Origin: Bemisia tabaci
Lineage: Eukaryota > Arthropoda > Insecta > Hemiptera > Aleyrodidae
Direction of reading: 5' to 3'
Length of the DNA: 64,000 nucleotides
Assembly: GCF_918797505.1 (NCBI RefSeq)
Contig: NC_092794.1
Coordinates: 71,461,345 to 71,525,344, forward strand
Shown: positions 10,681 to 21,684 of the stretch, piece by piece
Layout of the letters: the number at the start of each line of letters is the position of its first letter
How positions within the stretch are numbered: position 1 is the first letter of the stretch
Notes under the pieces: generated by a model
The model's database searches: none
Seen by the model: the letters and a program-made list of their open reading frames with translations, nothing else
What the model was told of the DNA's origin: nothing
Made by a program: the position numbers and the translations under genes

Positions 10681-10880
10681 GCCTCCTGTGGTGTAGTGGT
10701 TGTAGCACTTGCTCTATCATCGGGAGGTCCCGGGTTCGATTCCTAGCCAGGTGACCCGAGTTTGATGATCTCAAAAAACGGTTATCTGGGGCTGGCTTGA
10801 TTAGGGACGGAAGGAGAGAGGGACTTTAGTGGCGTGAAGCGTAAGATTATCTCTCGTGGGATATTTGAGATGTATAAAAA
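10681..10880 (+). mobile_element. tRNA-derived SINE
   Basis: The 5' part carries an RNA polymerase III A box TGGTGTAGTGG (10689-10699) and B box GGTTCGATTCC (10733-10743) with tRNA-like spacing. A tRNA-unrelated body follows (GGGACGGAAGGAGAGAGGGA...) and fades near GATGTATAAAAATAGG. The acceptor and T stems do not pair properly, so it is not a functional tRNA gene. The 3' limit is approximate; only one copy was seen. Confidence 0.8.
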
Positions 10881-11123
10881 TAGGAACTAGCCCGATTACA
10901 GTTTCTTTTTTCAACATCGCGCAGTTTCTTCAGTTCTTTTAAAAATACTCAATATATATACAGTATTAAAATTAACACAATTATTTTTCTTAACGATAAT
11001 AATTTTTTGGTGGAGAGCAAAAACTATATGCTGTTCTGAGAGATTAGATAGATAGATATAATTTTATTGGTGCATACAGCCTATAGTAAAAAGTTCTGGC
11101 ACAAGTCAAATTTACAATTTATA

Positions 11124-11126
<3 letters not shown>

Positions 11127-11169
<43 letters not shown>
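11127..11169. repeat. Poly-T tract, 43 nt
   Basis: Uninterrupted T run followed by TGTAG. It would make an extreme polypyrimidine tract, and the next codons are open (GRKSGESYRRYDNLSTKF, stop at 11247-11249), but nothing else supports an exon. Confidence 0.95.
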
Positions 11170-11170
<1 letters not shown>

Positions 11171-13111
11171 TAGTTCTTTCGGGAGAAAAAGTGGCGAATC
11201 TTATCGAAGATATGACAATTTAAGCACCAAGTTCCTTCGGCTGTGGTAAACCAAAGTCGAGGATTTCGATTTCCATCCGAATTACAACATTTTAAACAAA
11301 ATGAATTATACAGGCTCTTCGAAAAATTCTTTTAGACTATAAAAGGCCTTGTTTTTGAGTTCTATTTTCAATTGGTTAAGGAATATGTTGACGGAACTTT
11401 TTTAGAAAATGTTGAAGAAGCACCATTTTTGCAACACTGCAATCGCACTGGTTCCTTTTTGCTAAATGCGATCCAATTAACATTCCCCTACCCCCTGTCC
11501 CCGGAGGCCCCCTCCCTACGTCAGGTGGATGGGGGGGGGGGGGTATCGTCCAGGTGACCAGGGAAAAAAGGAGGATTGGCAACGTTGGGATGGCTCCACA
11601 ATCCACCATCGACCAACTCTGAATCCGTCGCGCGTAATTATTTAGCAAATTCTATTTGTCCACGAGCCGGAGCTGGGTGGGAAGAGGAACGGAACAAAAG
11701 ACGCATAAACCATCGTGAAGAGACAGAGGGAACGAAGGAGCAAACCATCTCCAGAGGAGAGCATCAGAGGGCCCGGACCCGGACAAGAGAACTTGGGAAC
11801 AACGTCTGCATTGGTTTATTGCCGCGCCAAACGGGGGGACAATGCCCGGCGTCGGGGGTCCGTGGTCTTCGGGGGGCCCGCTCGGTGCCGCCCCCGGGGC
11901 TCACCAGCTCCCGCTCGCACCGCGACCCTGTTCCCCCAGTCGGGAGGGCCCTCGCAGGTAATTAGTTACTAGTTCCTCAATTACAGTAACAACGTAAATT
12001 GGGGGAGCGCGGGGCCCTCGGCCCGATTCCATGACAAATCAAACAACAGTATGTTGCCAACCCGAGGCAAAAACTCCTTTTACCCATGCATTTTTTCGTC
12101 CTGATTGGAACTGTCCGTTCTGTCGGAAATTAGAAAAATTGATATAAATAACGTGCATTTTAAAAATCCCATTGCTGGATTGGGAAACCCAGAGTATTTT
12201 TTTCTATAAAGTCAATCGTTGATTTGATGTGATATTCATTTTTCTTCGTTTTGTTTCAAATCAATTTTTTTTCTTTGCCTCTGAAGATTCGAACGTTTAA
12301 AAAATTGATAAGCTTTCGTGATAGTGACATTTTCTCTTTCAATCTCAAACTCGTAGTGAATACAAATGAGTAATACTTCAGTATTACCACAATAAAAACA
12401 TCTATTCAACAGAATGGACGAAAATTCTAAAACATTTTTTTGAATGCAATTGGACAATCTTATGAGGTGAAATTTTTGTTAATTTACACAGACTAATTTT
12501 TTACCCCTCGGGTTATTTTTCTCGCTAATTGTAGGGGATATATTCGATACGAATAATGACATTCATTTCTCTTCCAAACACAGCTCGTAAAAAAAGGTGA
12601 TACTTTTTCAGACTTGACAACGCCGGGTCAGAATAGCATCGGATCAGGATTAAGCAATTCTTCCCTATTAACCTTTCCGCATTGGGCCCGGTTTCGCATC
12701 CGTTCACCCCTCTGCTCGCCCGAACGGAGGCCAGCGATTTGCATATTTGTCGTGAACTTGGAGCTACCATGGGAGGGGGATGGTTGTCGAAAGGTGGGTG
12801 CTACTGCTGTTTCGGCATTTAAGACCGTGAACTTGGAAGATGATACTCGACCGGACCAAGTGCCGTAAGGTCCGGAGAATGCAGTCCCGCTGCCCGACAG
12901 CCCGACCCCAACAGGTTTCCGCGGGGCTATACCTTGAAAAGCCCCAGGTTTGGGATCTCGAGCTCGCGGCTGAGGGTCGGGGTCGGGTTTCACTACGAGT
13001 GCCACTGCAATTAGCACTCTATGGAATTCTCAAGGTGTCACCATGGGGAGGTCATTGTCTACTCACTCCTTTTTCTTTATTTATTCATTTTGCGCATAAT
13101 ACGTCGTTCAG
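11170..13111. other. 1.9 kb unique region with two GC-rich islands
   Basis: GC-rich stretches at about 11480-12030 and 12610-13030 stand out from AT-rich surroundings. Long frames run through them (129 codons forward at 11576-11965, 129 reverse at 12628-13017) but overlap others on the opposite strand and show no motif. GCAG|GTAATTAG at 11955-11964 would fit a donor. They may be a promoter or 5' exon region of an unseen gene. No repeat copy was recognised. Confidence 0.35.
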
Positions 13112-13236
13112 AGCGTTACAAAAACCTCTCAACCATGTATGACCGACTGATTGCTTGCGGAGCTGGGGAGGCCCCGAAAATCGATGAGAAAATGTTCCAG
13201 GAGTTTAAATCACTACACAAGTCGTTGAATATGTAA
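13112..13236 (+). CDS. Candidate terminal exon, unknown protein
   Basis: A pyrimidine-rich run (ACTCCTTTTTCTTTATTTATTC...) ends in GTTCAG at 13111. The open segment that follows reads RYKNLSTMYDRL, then IACGAGEAPKIDEKMFQEFK, and ends SLHKSLNM-stop (TAA 13234-13236). It looks coding: mixed charge, few rare residues, synonymous-looking third positions. The frame is open upstream but becomes intron-like. No homologue is recognised. The GC-rich sequence upstream could hold earlier exons. Confidence 0.4.
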
Positions 13237-13251
13237 AATATAAATTTTCTT

Positions 13252-13413
13252 AAAAAATTTACAAAAATTTAAAAAAAAACCTTTAAAAACAAACTTAAAA
13301 TCACACACTTGCATAAAATTTTAATTTTGAAGCGAAAAATTAAATTAAAATTTTATGCAAGTGAGTGATTTTAAGTTTGTTTTTAAAGGTTTTTTAAATT
13401 TTGTAATTTTTTT
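13252..13413. repeat. Near-perfect AT-rich hairpin
   Basis: About 75-bp arms, including CCTTTAAAAACAAACTTAAA and its complement, separated by roughly 15 bp (TTGAAGCGAAAA region). It starts within 20 bp of the stop codon of the exon-like segment. It could be a hairpin MITE or a foldback in a 3' UTR. No other copy in the window. Confidence 0.85.
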
Positions 13414-13830
13414 AAAAATTTTTTAAATTTTTGTAATTTTTGTGAAATTTTTTCAAATTTTACGTATCCGAAGATCGAATTTGAAATTGAAACATTTCAG
13501 TGTAAAGAAACGTACTTTTCACGGACTGAGTACATGGAGTCGTAATGTAAGTGGGAGAGCTGGCGCCACTTTTAAGCATTTTCCAGGTTTTGAATTCCGA
13601 GACTCCTGTGTGATGCCGGGACACTTTTTCGATACATTATCGATTGTTTTCGATACACAAGTACCTGGTCATCAGATGTAAGCAAAGAAAATAGGAATTA
13701 TCACCTTTCCCACACCGCCATTGTCGATCTAACTTGTATCAAAAAAGCGACCACAGCTCGGCGCACACCGGACTCGGAACTCGTCGAGCAGAACATGGCG
13801 CCAGCTCAGCTCTCCCATGGTCATTTCTGT
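13414..13830. other. Unique sequence, nothing recognised
   Basis: No repeat copy or RNA gene. A short 79-codon frame lies at 13442-13681 without support. Confidence 0.35.
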
Positions 13831-14175
13831 GCCGATTTTTCATTGGTCGCGAGCAAATAGGCTGACACGTTGTTCTTACGGCCGTAAATAAACAAACAAG
13901 ATGGCTGTTATCAGCAAGCAAGCTTGAGGTTACGCACATCTTACATCCTCCTGTGATAAAGACGAAAGGCGATTTAACAAAGTTTTCATGTGTTTTTCAC
14001 ATGTTATTCGTAGTTACGCTAGTTTTAATCGTCAATACCATATTGTTGAAATTTTTGTCAAATTTTAGCTTCTAATCAATGACAAGATGAGTCGTCATCT
14101 TGTTTGTTCATTTACGGCCGCAAGAGCATCATGAAGCCTAAAAACTCGTTGACCAATCAAAAAGTGGCACAGTTT
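13831..14175. repeat. Inverted-repeat element with ~75-bp ends
   Basis: The left arm contains GTGCCGATTTTTCATTGGTC and TACGGCCGTAAATAAACAAA. The same words, inverted and slightly changed, end the element at 14085-14175. Arm similarity may continue outward by some tens of bases, so the true ends are uncertain. Single copy in the window, probably a degenerate DNA transposon or MITE. Confidence 0.65.
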
Positions 14176-14499
14176 TCCTGTAGTAAAAAGGTACACATGG
14201 CCATACTCTGTCTATAAAGGTACTCAACTTCGTCATACAGCTCAACACGCACACTACGAAACGTATCAAGGACACAAAGTCAGGTTTTGAGATATGGGAG
14301 CAACCGTGTTTCAAGTCGGATGTTCATGAGCTTTCCGGTGCAAACTCGTGGAGGCGGAGCTGCGGAGTGGTGGAGATACGACTCGAAAACAAGGCTCTGT
14401 AGACAGAACACAATTAGGATCCAGGCAGGGGAAGGGGACCCAACGTACCCCAAGGGACACGGCACTCTATGCGTTGCCAAATGGACTCGTAAATGACAA

Positions 14500-15860
14500 C
14501 GTGCGGGTCCAATGCAACGCGAATATGCATGAAACGCACTAAACGCAAAAACACATAAAGCGTGATAAACGCATAAATTCAGAAAAGATAATGAGCGCCA
14601 AGTCGCATAAAATGTCATAAATACAAGCACATATGGAACGCACAACACATGAAATGCACTAAACGCAAATGCGCATAAAGCAGGCATCAAACAGGCATGT
14701 TTTTACTAAAATACATTTTCTTTTAAAGGGGGATTCAAGGTGAAAAAGAGACTTCTTTGTTTCGTCTGAAACTTACATGTTTAGTAAAAAAAAGTATTCT
14801 ATTTAAATATGCGTCGTAAAAGAAGTTAAAAACCAAAAAAGGCAATTGAAAAGTATTATTTGGATTAAAATTTATACTTTTGTGGAAAAAACGCTCTTGA
14901 AGTAACCGGAAAATGTAATGTTCGTGGCGACCAAAAAACGAAAAATACCTTTTATGATCGTTATAGAAAAAATCCTACACATCAATGATACCAACTCCTA
15001 AAAAACCAATACCAATGGTTGGGATAAAAACACGGGCAAGAAAAAACAATCCAATCCAAAGAAATATCCCTTAATGGCACTTCGATGTATCCAAATGCAA
15101 TGTCGGTGACAAAAATAACCCTGTATACAGAATGAAAAATGTGCAAATGCGCATGAAACGCAATAACGCATGGATCGCATAAAACACAATTCGCATGAAA
15201 CTTAACGAAGCATGAAACGCAAAAAACGCAAATGCACTTGAAACGCAAATACGCAGGAAACGCATCAAACGCAAACACGCAGGAAACGCATTAAACACAA
15301 ATACGCAGGAAACGCAATAAACGCAAATACGCAGGAAACAAAATAAACGCTAATACGCAGGAAACGCAAAAAACGCAAATACACAGGAAACGCAATAAAC
15401 GCAAATACGCAGGAAACGCAATAAACGCAAATACGCAGGAAACGCAAATACGCAGGAAACGCAATAAACGCAAATACGCATGAAACGCAAAAAACGCAAA
15501 TACGCAGGAAACGCAAAAACGCAAATACGCAGGAAACGCAATAAACGCAAATACGCAGGAAACGCAAAAAAACGGAAATACGCAGGAAACGCAATAAACG
15601 CAAATACGCAGGAAACGCAATAAACGCAAATACGCAGGAAACGCAATAAACGCAAATACGCAGGAAACGCAATAAACGCAAATACGCAGGAAACGCAATA
15701 AACGCAAAAACGCATAAACGCAATAAAGGCAAAGGTGCATGAAACGCGCGAAACACATATAAATACGAAACAAAATAAACGCAAATACGCATGAAACGCA
15801 CTTAATGCAAATATACGTATAAAACACACTAATCGTACAAACTTATCAAACGCAATAAAC
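14500..15860. repeat. Minisatellite, 26-bp unit, CGCAAATACGCAGGAAACGC type
   Basis: The core (about 15230-15800) repeats AAATACGCAGGAAACGCAAT plus AAACGC with a 26-bp period. Looser copies with CATGAAACGCA extend to both sides with an unrelated stretch near 14700-15130. Because 26 is not a multiple of three and stops are absent on the reverse strand, three overlapping frames of 159-178 codons appear. They are artefacts of the repeat. Confidence 0.95.
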
Positions 15861-17652
15861 TTAAATGTATGTCACAGGCAAGAATGAAGATTTCACAGTT
15901 TGAACGTATTTCTTAATTTTCAACGACAAAACTCTCCGCTTCTGGGGTAAAAATTGATTGGGTATAACTCCAGTTGTTTTCCGAGAGAAAAAATATTCCT
16001 TTCCTTCTAACGCAAAACAATCGTATGAGTTTCATATGGTGATAATCATGGGCGATGAGGTGTGCCTGATCGGAAAAACCCCGATATTGGGAAGAGAAAG
16101 GAAATGTTTAAAGGCATGCAATCCGTGGGTTCCTATGCATTTGTAACTGCTAAATCCAAATTTGACCTTAGTTTTTTTCCATCGTGCACAGAGTATCCGG
16201 AGAATTGATTTTTCTCTGGACAAGCTTGACTTTCAGGGAAAATTCCCATTTTTCTGGGGAAAATAGAGCTGATTCTAAAAAACGGAGGTCATTTTCGGAG
16301 GAAGAAATCCGGGATTAGTGGATAAATTTTGAGTTTATTGATCCGTGTTGACTAGTGGAATACAATAACAACATTAATAATAATAATAAAAAATGGCAAC
16401 CTTCGCTATCATGTCTTGGCGGGCCCACGACGCGACGCCACGCGCAGACGACGGTGACAGCAAGATGAAAATGACAAAGCACACACCACAGTCGCAAGAA
16501 ATAAACCATACTGTTATATCTATTGTGATACTATACGTATGTATATAGAGGGCACACTCTAATCCAGCTAGGATCAGGCTCATATCGAGCCGGTCCTCGA
16601 CTCTGGCAAGCGCCAACCTATCCTTAGGTATTATTATTTACTTTGCACACCGCGTCGGTGGGCATAATGCTAGAAAATATGGCTCTGTCTATCCAACGTT
16701 TTTCACAAAATTAGAGTCACCCCGTGCGATATGACAGATGGACAGCTACTCGCGAAATCTGATACAGGGTGATATGAAATGAATGTCCCTCACTTGCTCC
16801 CGAAATTGAAAAAGACACGTGTATACTACATTGATTCTTGTGCGAATGAATAAAATAAGGAAGAGCTGTGTGCATAGCATAGGATTTACTCATTTTTTTA
16901 TTTCTTTGACTAGATTAATTTTTATATCTATTCATAGTTAAAGAATGCATCGAGATTCTACCAAACGTAGCACAACCAGAGAAACAGTGATTCATTTAAT
17001 GTCGTTGAAAAGGGTAAAAAATGAAATAAGATTTCAGTAGAATCCAATGAGGAATATGGCAACTTGCAAAATTTCTACCCATTCGTTGTGTATGAAGATA
17101 AAGAAGTACGAGAGCATATACCAATTTTCTAACTTGTGGGAGCACATTTTTGCATACCTTGTGAAATGAAGGCGAAACAGGCAAGGCTGTCCCTTATTTA
17201 TCAGGATAATAGAACCATTGCGCGGTAATGATAAATAGTTTGAAAAACTATACCCTATGAAGAAAATTTAACTGCTGTCATCATGGATAGTAATCTTTTA
17301 ACGAGCAATAATGCAATTTCCAAATTTCCATGGTCAACTTCATAAAATCTTGTATTTTAATCACCCAATAGTGATGAAACTTTCAAGATATTTTGACATT
17401 ATAGTAACAAACTTTGGTTATCCTAGCTCATTTGTCACAGAGCGCATCGAACTAATCAATTTATGCTCCAAACACAACTTTAATCGGTATTGCGTGTCTA
17501 GAATTGACGAGGTCACCGACTTATTCCAAAAAAACGCCACATGCGGGTTTCAGGAGAAAGTAGAGAGCTCAGCATACTTTGAACACGACGAAAATGTTCT
17601 GTGACATGTGGGTCCGTAGAGAGGTCTCTCCTCTGTAAGCAGTCTCAAGCCA
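15861..17652. other. 1.8 kb unique sequence with weak ORFs
   Basis: No repeat family recognised apart from a short (AAT)n at 16374-16390. Open frames at 16374-16616 (reverse) and 17302-17604 (forward, 97 codons from the ATG) are the longest. The latter contains TERIELINLCSKHNFNRYCV and is plausible but unsupported. Confidence 0.35.
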
Positions 17653-17850
17653 CGCTGAAAGAAATGCTCCGGCCGTGGAAGCCATACATACAAAACACAG
17701 ACGCACCACCCGTTCCGTGCTGAAAGTTCCGGGTGCTGAAGCCGTAATTTCGTTTATTTCAGATTCAGTAGCCGGAGCAACAGTTACCACACCCGGACCT
17801 TTCGGCGCCTCAGCCCGGAACGAACAGCAAGTATGTAAGGGCTCCTTTCT
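17653..17850. repeat. Diverged copy of hairpin MITE family K
   Basis: CGCTGAAAGAAATGCTCCGG followed by CCGTGGAAGCC matches the left end of the hairpin at 54832. Internal GAAAGTTCCGGGTGCTGAAG and ACCTTTCGGCGCCTCAGCCC words are also shared. The right terminus is not recognisable, so this copy is degraded. Confidence 0.5.
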
Positions 17851-18449
17851 TCTCAACGGACCATTCCGGAACCTTCGGCTACCCTGTACCTTCTCTTTGG
17901 ACATCATATCGAAATTCGATAGCTCGAAGTTGGATTGTAATAAGCGTCATGCTGCCCTTGTTAGTCACGTAGGAAATGTGTAGATGGTTGACGCCATATA
18001 TTTTCCCTCGGGAGGAATGGAGTCTATGGCTACACTGGGCTGCGCCTGCGTCGGGTAGTGTGTAGGCAGCATGAGTCGCGGGCTAGGGTCGACCCGTTGC
18101 GAAAAAACCGTGGATTTGCACATGTGTCTCTTTAGACTTACGCGATTCTGGCTCGGTTGGGCGAACTTTGTACCGCGCGTTGACCGCTGTGCCGGGTATT
18201 TCACGCCTACAAAAAGACCACACAGTTCCAATCGGGTTCCATCTCCTCGCCAATATCCACAGCATTGCCACGTTATTAGAGATGTTGCTCGGCCTCAAGT
18301 TGTGACCTTTATAGAACACCAAAAAACGAGCCCTCTCTTTCTTTTTTTTACAAAAAGGAAGTTTCATAATAACCTTCTAAGAGAAAAACATTTCGAAAAT
18401 AATTTAAAAATGCTTTAAACAGTTTTAGAATAGAACTTTGGCAATTGGG
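17851..18449. other. Unique sequence, moderately GC-rich
   Basis: Open frames exist on both strands across 17965-18418 and contradict each other. No repeat or RNA gene recognised. Confidence 0.35.
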
Positions 18450-18975
18450 CACTCAACTTTTTGAAGGGCCGCAACTATTTGTTTCTTGTTAGGTTTTATA
18501 GTCTCTAGTAGGTTGCCGTTAGTTAGTCTATTACCTCCCTCCTTCGTCCATTGCGCCCATCCACTTCCACCAATAGGATCCTTACAAATCCTTTTGGTCA
18601 TCTTTGTCTATCGCTTTGTCTACCAATTTGACGTATTTATGCTAAAAGGAACTATGTGCAAGTAGAAAGATGGGGTGTGCTCGTGCAAGCTGGATTAGAA
18701 ATAATGTGATCAGTGGATAAAGTTCCTTTTGAGAAAATGGAAAAGCGGCATTTTACATTAAATCAGAAGGAACTGAGAGAGCCTTGTGGACAGAGCTCAT
18801 GAGTTGAAGAGTCCCGCCCCCGTCCTACCCGGTCTCAGTCGTTGCCGCTGACGTCACTGGCGCTTTTAAAGTCCCATTCATTCTTATGGCCCCCAACTAA
18901 CGAGCACTCCCCATCTTTACACTGGCACAAAGTTCCATTTAGCATAAATACGTCCAATTTCAAGAATCAACTCGC
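18450..18975. mobile_element. Family E MITE, interrupted by a family B MITE
   Basis: GGTTGCCGTTAGTTAGTCTA, ATCTTTGTCTATCG and neighbouring words match the right half of the intact copy at 62362-62635. The match stops at 18628, where the family B element begins, and resumes after it (TTTCAAGAATCAACTCGC corresponds to TTTCAATAATCGGCCCGC). The left half is degraded. Confidence 0.65.
18629..18955. mobile_element. MITE family B, 327 bp, TSD AATT, nested in family E
   Basis: The left end TGACGTATTTATGCTAAAAG and right end AGCATAAATACGTCC are flanked by AATT (18625-18628 and 18956-18959). The interior holds AAAATGGAAAAGCGGCATTT and a GC-rich segment not found in shorter copies. Removing it joins two parts of a family E element, which dates the insertion as later than E. 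Confidence 0.85.
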
Positions 18976-18997
18976 TAGATCCGCCACTGGTCCCAAC

Positions 18998-19374
18998 CAG
19001 TGTTAAAAACTCACCTTTCAGTTTGGCGCATCAAGCCCGATTTTTAGGCACCATCGAAGATTTTTTAGGGGCCAAATTGACTTTTTGCCTATATATTACG
19101 GCGCATTTAGTGAAAAGTTAGACGCGAAATGTTCTCGTAACAGAACTACTAAGTAACTGTAACTTGGGGAGGACAAAAGCACTAAGAATGAAATCGTGAA
19201 GAATAGAAAAAGCAAGCTTTCACTTGCAGTGCTGAAAATTCTGAGTTTTTCAATTTGAATAGATTTGTTTTTCTTTCTTTGTGTGACCTCCTGTGAAAAT
19301 CCAGATTTTTAGGGGCCATGGCCGATTTTTTCAGGCGCATTTGGCGCGTTGGCGCCTGTAAGTTTCGAACACCG
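18998..19374. mobile_element. hAT-type MITE, 377 bp, 8-bp TSD
   Basis: Ends CAGTGTTAAAAAC and GTTTCGAACACCG, flanked by GTCCCAAC (18990-18997) and GTCCCGAC (19375-19382), a 7/8 match. Subterminal TTTCAGTTTGGCGC is echoed inverted by GCGCATTTGGCGCG. GGGGCCAAATTGAC and GGGGCCATGGCCGA repeat inside. No shared ORF. Confidence 0.85.
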
Positions 19375-19382
19375 GTCCCGAC

Positions 19383-19846
19383 CTTGTCTAGTGGCCTATT
19401 TTACCACATCCTCAGTTTCTCTCTCTTTGTCTTTTCCTCTGGATTAATGGGCGGACAGGTGGAATCCTCCGAGCGGGAAGGGATGAATGAGCGCGTGGAG
19501 CGTATAGTAAGACGACAAAGGTGGTCCGATGGCGGGGGCGCGGGCGGAAACAAGGGCCCGACGAGGGAGACGAAAAAGTGACCACCTCGAGGAAAAGCGT
19601 CAGTCATCGGGCGGGCGGGGGAGGGAGGGCCGCTCGGACGACTTCATGAATCGTAAATAATACAAACGGGCATTATCGGCCGAGGAAGTGATGCTTATTT
19701 TCACATTAACCCGACTCGATTTACCTTCCTCTCGAAAAGCGTTCCCGTCTTTCCCACGCCACCAATGCGCTTCGCCGCGCCGACGTTTGACAAACCCGAA
19801 GACCCATCACTCGCTCCCGCTGCGGATGAGCTCTTACCTACGAGTA
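19383..19846. other. Unique GC-rich sequence
   Basis: Opposite-strand frames of 68-87 codons overlap at 19318-19607. Neither has a recognisable motif. No repeat copy. Confidence 0.35.
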
Positions 19847-19850
19847 ATTT

Positions 19851-19972
19851 GGACGTATTTCTATCAAACGGAACTATGTGCAATGAGACAAGAGCCCTGA
19901 GACGCATAATAATACATGCATAACAGGGCTCACGTCATAATGCACATAGTTCCGTTTGACAGAAATGCGTCC
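19851..19972. mobile_element. MITE family B, 122 bp, TSD ATTT
   Basis: Inverted ends GGACGTATTTCTATCAAACG and CGTTTGACAGAAATGCGTCC, with inner GGAACTATGTGCA and TGCACATAGTTCC. Flanked by ATTT (19847-19850 and 19973-19976). Closest to the copy at 57058. Confidence 0.92.
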
Positions 19973-20015
19973 ATTTGCATCGAATACCCCGCACTCCGCG
20001 GACTAATCACTTATA

Positions 20016-20228
20016 CCCCCGTGATAGCCGAGAGAGCGGCTAGTGCAAAAATGAAGTTTTCAGAAAACGGGCTTGGATGCGCCTGACCGGAAAATTTTAT
20101 TGAAGAAGCCTCCATTTTTTATCAAAAATAGCAAAAATATACATACCATTCTTCAAAAATACATATTTTATCTGGTGAAATTTGGCAACTCTCGAATGTT
20201 CATACGGCGTTTTTCCTTAGCACGGCAG
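20016..20228. mobile_element. MITE family A, degraded copy
   Basis: The right end is typical (GGCAACTCTCGAATGTTCAT, then TTAGCACGGCAG, followed by TATA). The left end is much diverged (CCCCCGTGATAG after TATA at 20012-20015), which would still give a TATA duplication. Shorter than other copies. Confidence 0.65.
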
Positions 20229-20550
20229 TATATCTCTTAAGTTAGGGCTTCAAATGAATATTTTTTCAATCATTTTTGCATTTTATTTATTATCTTGCCA
20301 ATTTATACAAACGTAGGCATCTGGCCATTTTTTCCCCCTTTTCTTATTTTGGAGGACGAAAGAGGGGGCTTAAGAAACATTTCATGTAATTATTTTGGAG
20401 GCGTCCTGGACTAGCGTTACGATTGCGTTACGAAAGGTCGGTAGGTGTTAAAAATCGAAAAAATTGGGTTACGTAAATTATAGACAGCCTCCAAATGAAT
20501 TTTCAGCCGAGTATGGTACCAGACAGGAGATAAATTCGTTGGATGACTGC
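20229..20550. other. Unique sequence, nothing recognised
   Basis: No repeat copy, RNA gene or exon-like segment seen. Confidence 0.35.
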
Positions 20551-20800
20551 CACTGAGAAAAAAATATGGTTATGATTACCATATTAGTGGTGTGCAATAT
20601 GAACTCTTAATTAGTAGTTGCCATAACCAATAATACAGATATTTTTACCATTAAATGGTAATTTTACTGCCGCACACTTGTAAAATTACGATTGCTCCAG
20701 TATAAGTATCACTATTATTGGTTATGGCCGCTACTAATTAAGAGTGCATACTGAACACCACTAATATGGTAATTATAACCATAGTTTTTTCTCCTATGGG
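20551..20800. mobile_element. Palindromic MITE, family I
   Basis: CACTGAGAAAAAAATATGGT and ACCATAGTTTTTTCTCC are the inverted ends. Arms continue with ATTACCATATTAGTGGTGT and CTCTTAATTAGTAG on both sides, giving arms of about 110 bp. A central TACCATTAAATGGTA is itself a palindrome. The CACTG...A(n) start resembles families K and M. Confidence 0.85.
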
Positions 20801-21446
20801 AGCGGGATTTTTTTTTGGTACAGGAAGAGTACCACCTTGTAAGGCGATCGAATGGAATTTATGGTTAGCAAATTACTAACTAGTTTTATTGGCAACATAT
20901 CAAATCCTAGTACTGGATACCAACTTCTTCATGGATTAGGGTCCAATCCGGCATCATTCAAAGGCACAACCGAAGCCAATCGTGATTAAATTTGGATTTA
21001 CTAATGACTATGACTCCTAATTGGAGTTCAACTATCGAATGCATCATTGCAAATCAAGGCAGGTGTTTTCAACTTGCAGTGGAATATAAAAAAATATTTT
21101 AAGAAACAACTTTGCAACCGCGTCACGGCTTCTGTACTCGGCGTGCGACGGAGGAAAGGAACCAAAGGCTAGTGACTAGTGTGTAGGTGTGGTGTCTGCC
21201 GCGCGAATAGAATGTAAGTACTTACGGCTGTCAAACATTACCCTGTATGCCAAATGAGGCATGTATATCTTCAATGTACAGTGTGCCGAAACATAATGTT
21301 GTGTCCCCTCGAAGATTATCCGAAAATAAGGAAGCACGCGTCTTTGGAGTTAACATTTTTTCTCGAATAAATTGAGGGAATAAAAAATTAGAGACAAGTA
21401 AAATAGATCTGAAAACTTGAACGAGTTTCAAGGGTAACTAGGCTAA
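20801..21446. other. Unique sequence, nothing recognised
   Basis: No repeat copy or RNA gene recognised. A 66-codon reverse frame at 21231-21431 is unsupported. Confidence 0.35.
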
Positions 21447-21647
21447 ATGCGTCGACTATACACGTTTTCAGGACTATCTATATGCCTGGTTTTTGTCGTA
21501 ATATTTGCCGATGAGCATGGAGCTCAAATCTACGTGTCACAAAATTCATTCTTTTTTAAAAATGATTTGATTATCGTAGTGCTCAAATCTTCTGTAGAAC
21601 CTCTCGAAAAGGAAGCAAAGCGTGGTAGACATCGGCTTTTGCACTGA
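21447..21647 (+). CDS. Candidate small secreted protein, 66 aa
   Basis: The ATG-initiated frame starts MRRLYTFSGLSICLVFVVIF followed by ADEHGAQ. It has a basic N-terminus, a hydrophobic core at residues 8-20 and a small residue before an acidic stretch, the layout of a signal peptide with likely cleavage near residue 21. The rest is 45 residues with a basic KEAKRGRHR cluster near the end and no cysteines. It may be the first exon of a longer gene or an orphan peptide. No family recognised; chance is possible. Confidence 0.3.
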   Translation: MRRLYTFSGLSICLVFVVIFADEHGAQIYVSQNSFFFKNDLIIVVLKSSVEPLEKEAKRGRHRLLH

Positions 21648-21684
21648 CAACGCACAAATTCCTGTCAAATGTAATTCAACTTCC

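Noticed and set aside
10681..10755. Functional tRNA gene
   Set aside because: A and B boxes are good but acceptor and T stems do not pair and a long SINE body follows.
11127..11249. Exon after the 43-T tract (GTAG acceptor)
   Set aside because: Poly-T followed by TAG can arise by chance or from a reverse poly-A tail; the short open frame has no other support.
11576..13017. Two 129-codon ORFs in GC-rich sequence
   Set aside because: Stops are rare in GC-rich DNA, the frames overlap others on the opposite strand, and no motif or splice context supports them.
15265..15829. Three overlapping reverse ORFs of 159-178 codons
   Set aside because: All lie in the 26-bp minisatellite and exist only because its unit has no stop codon on the reverse strand.
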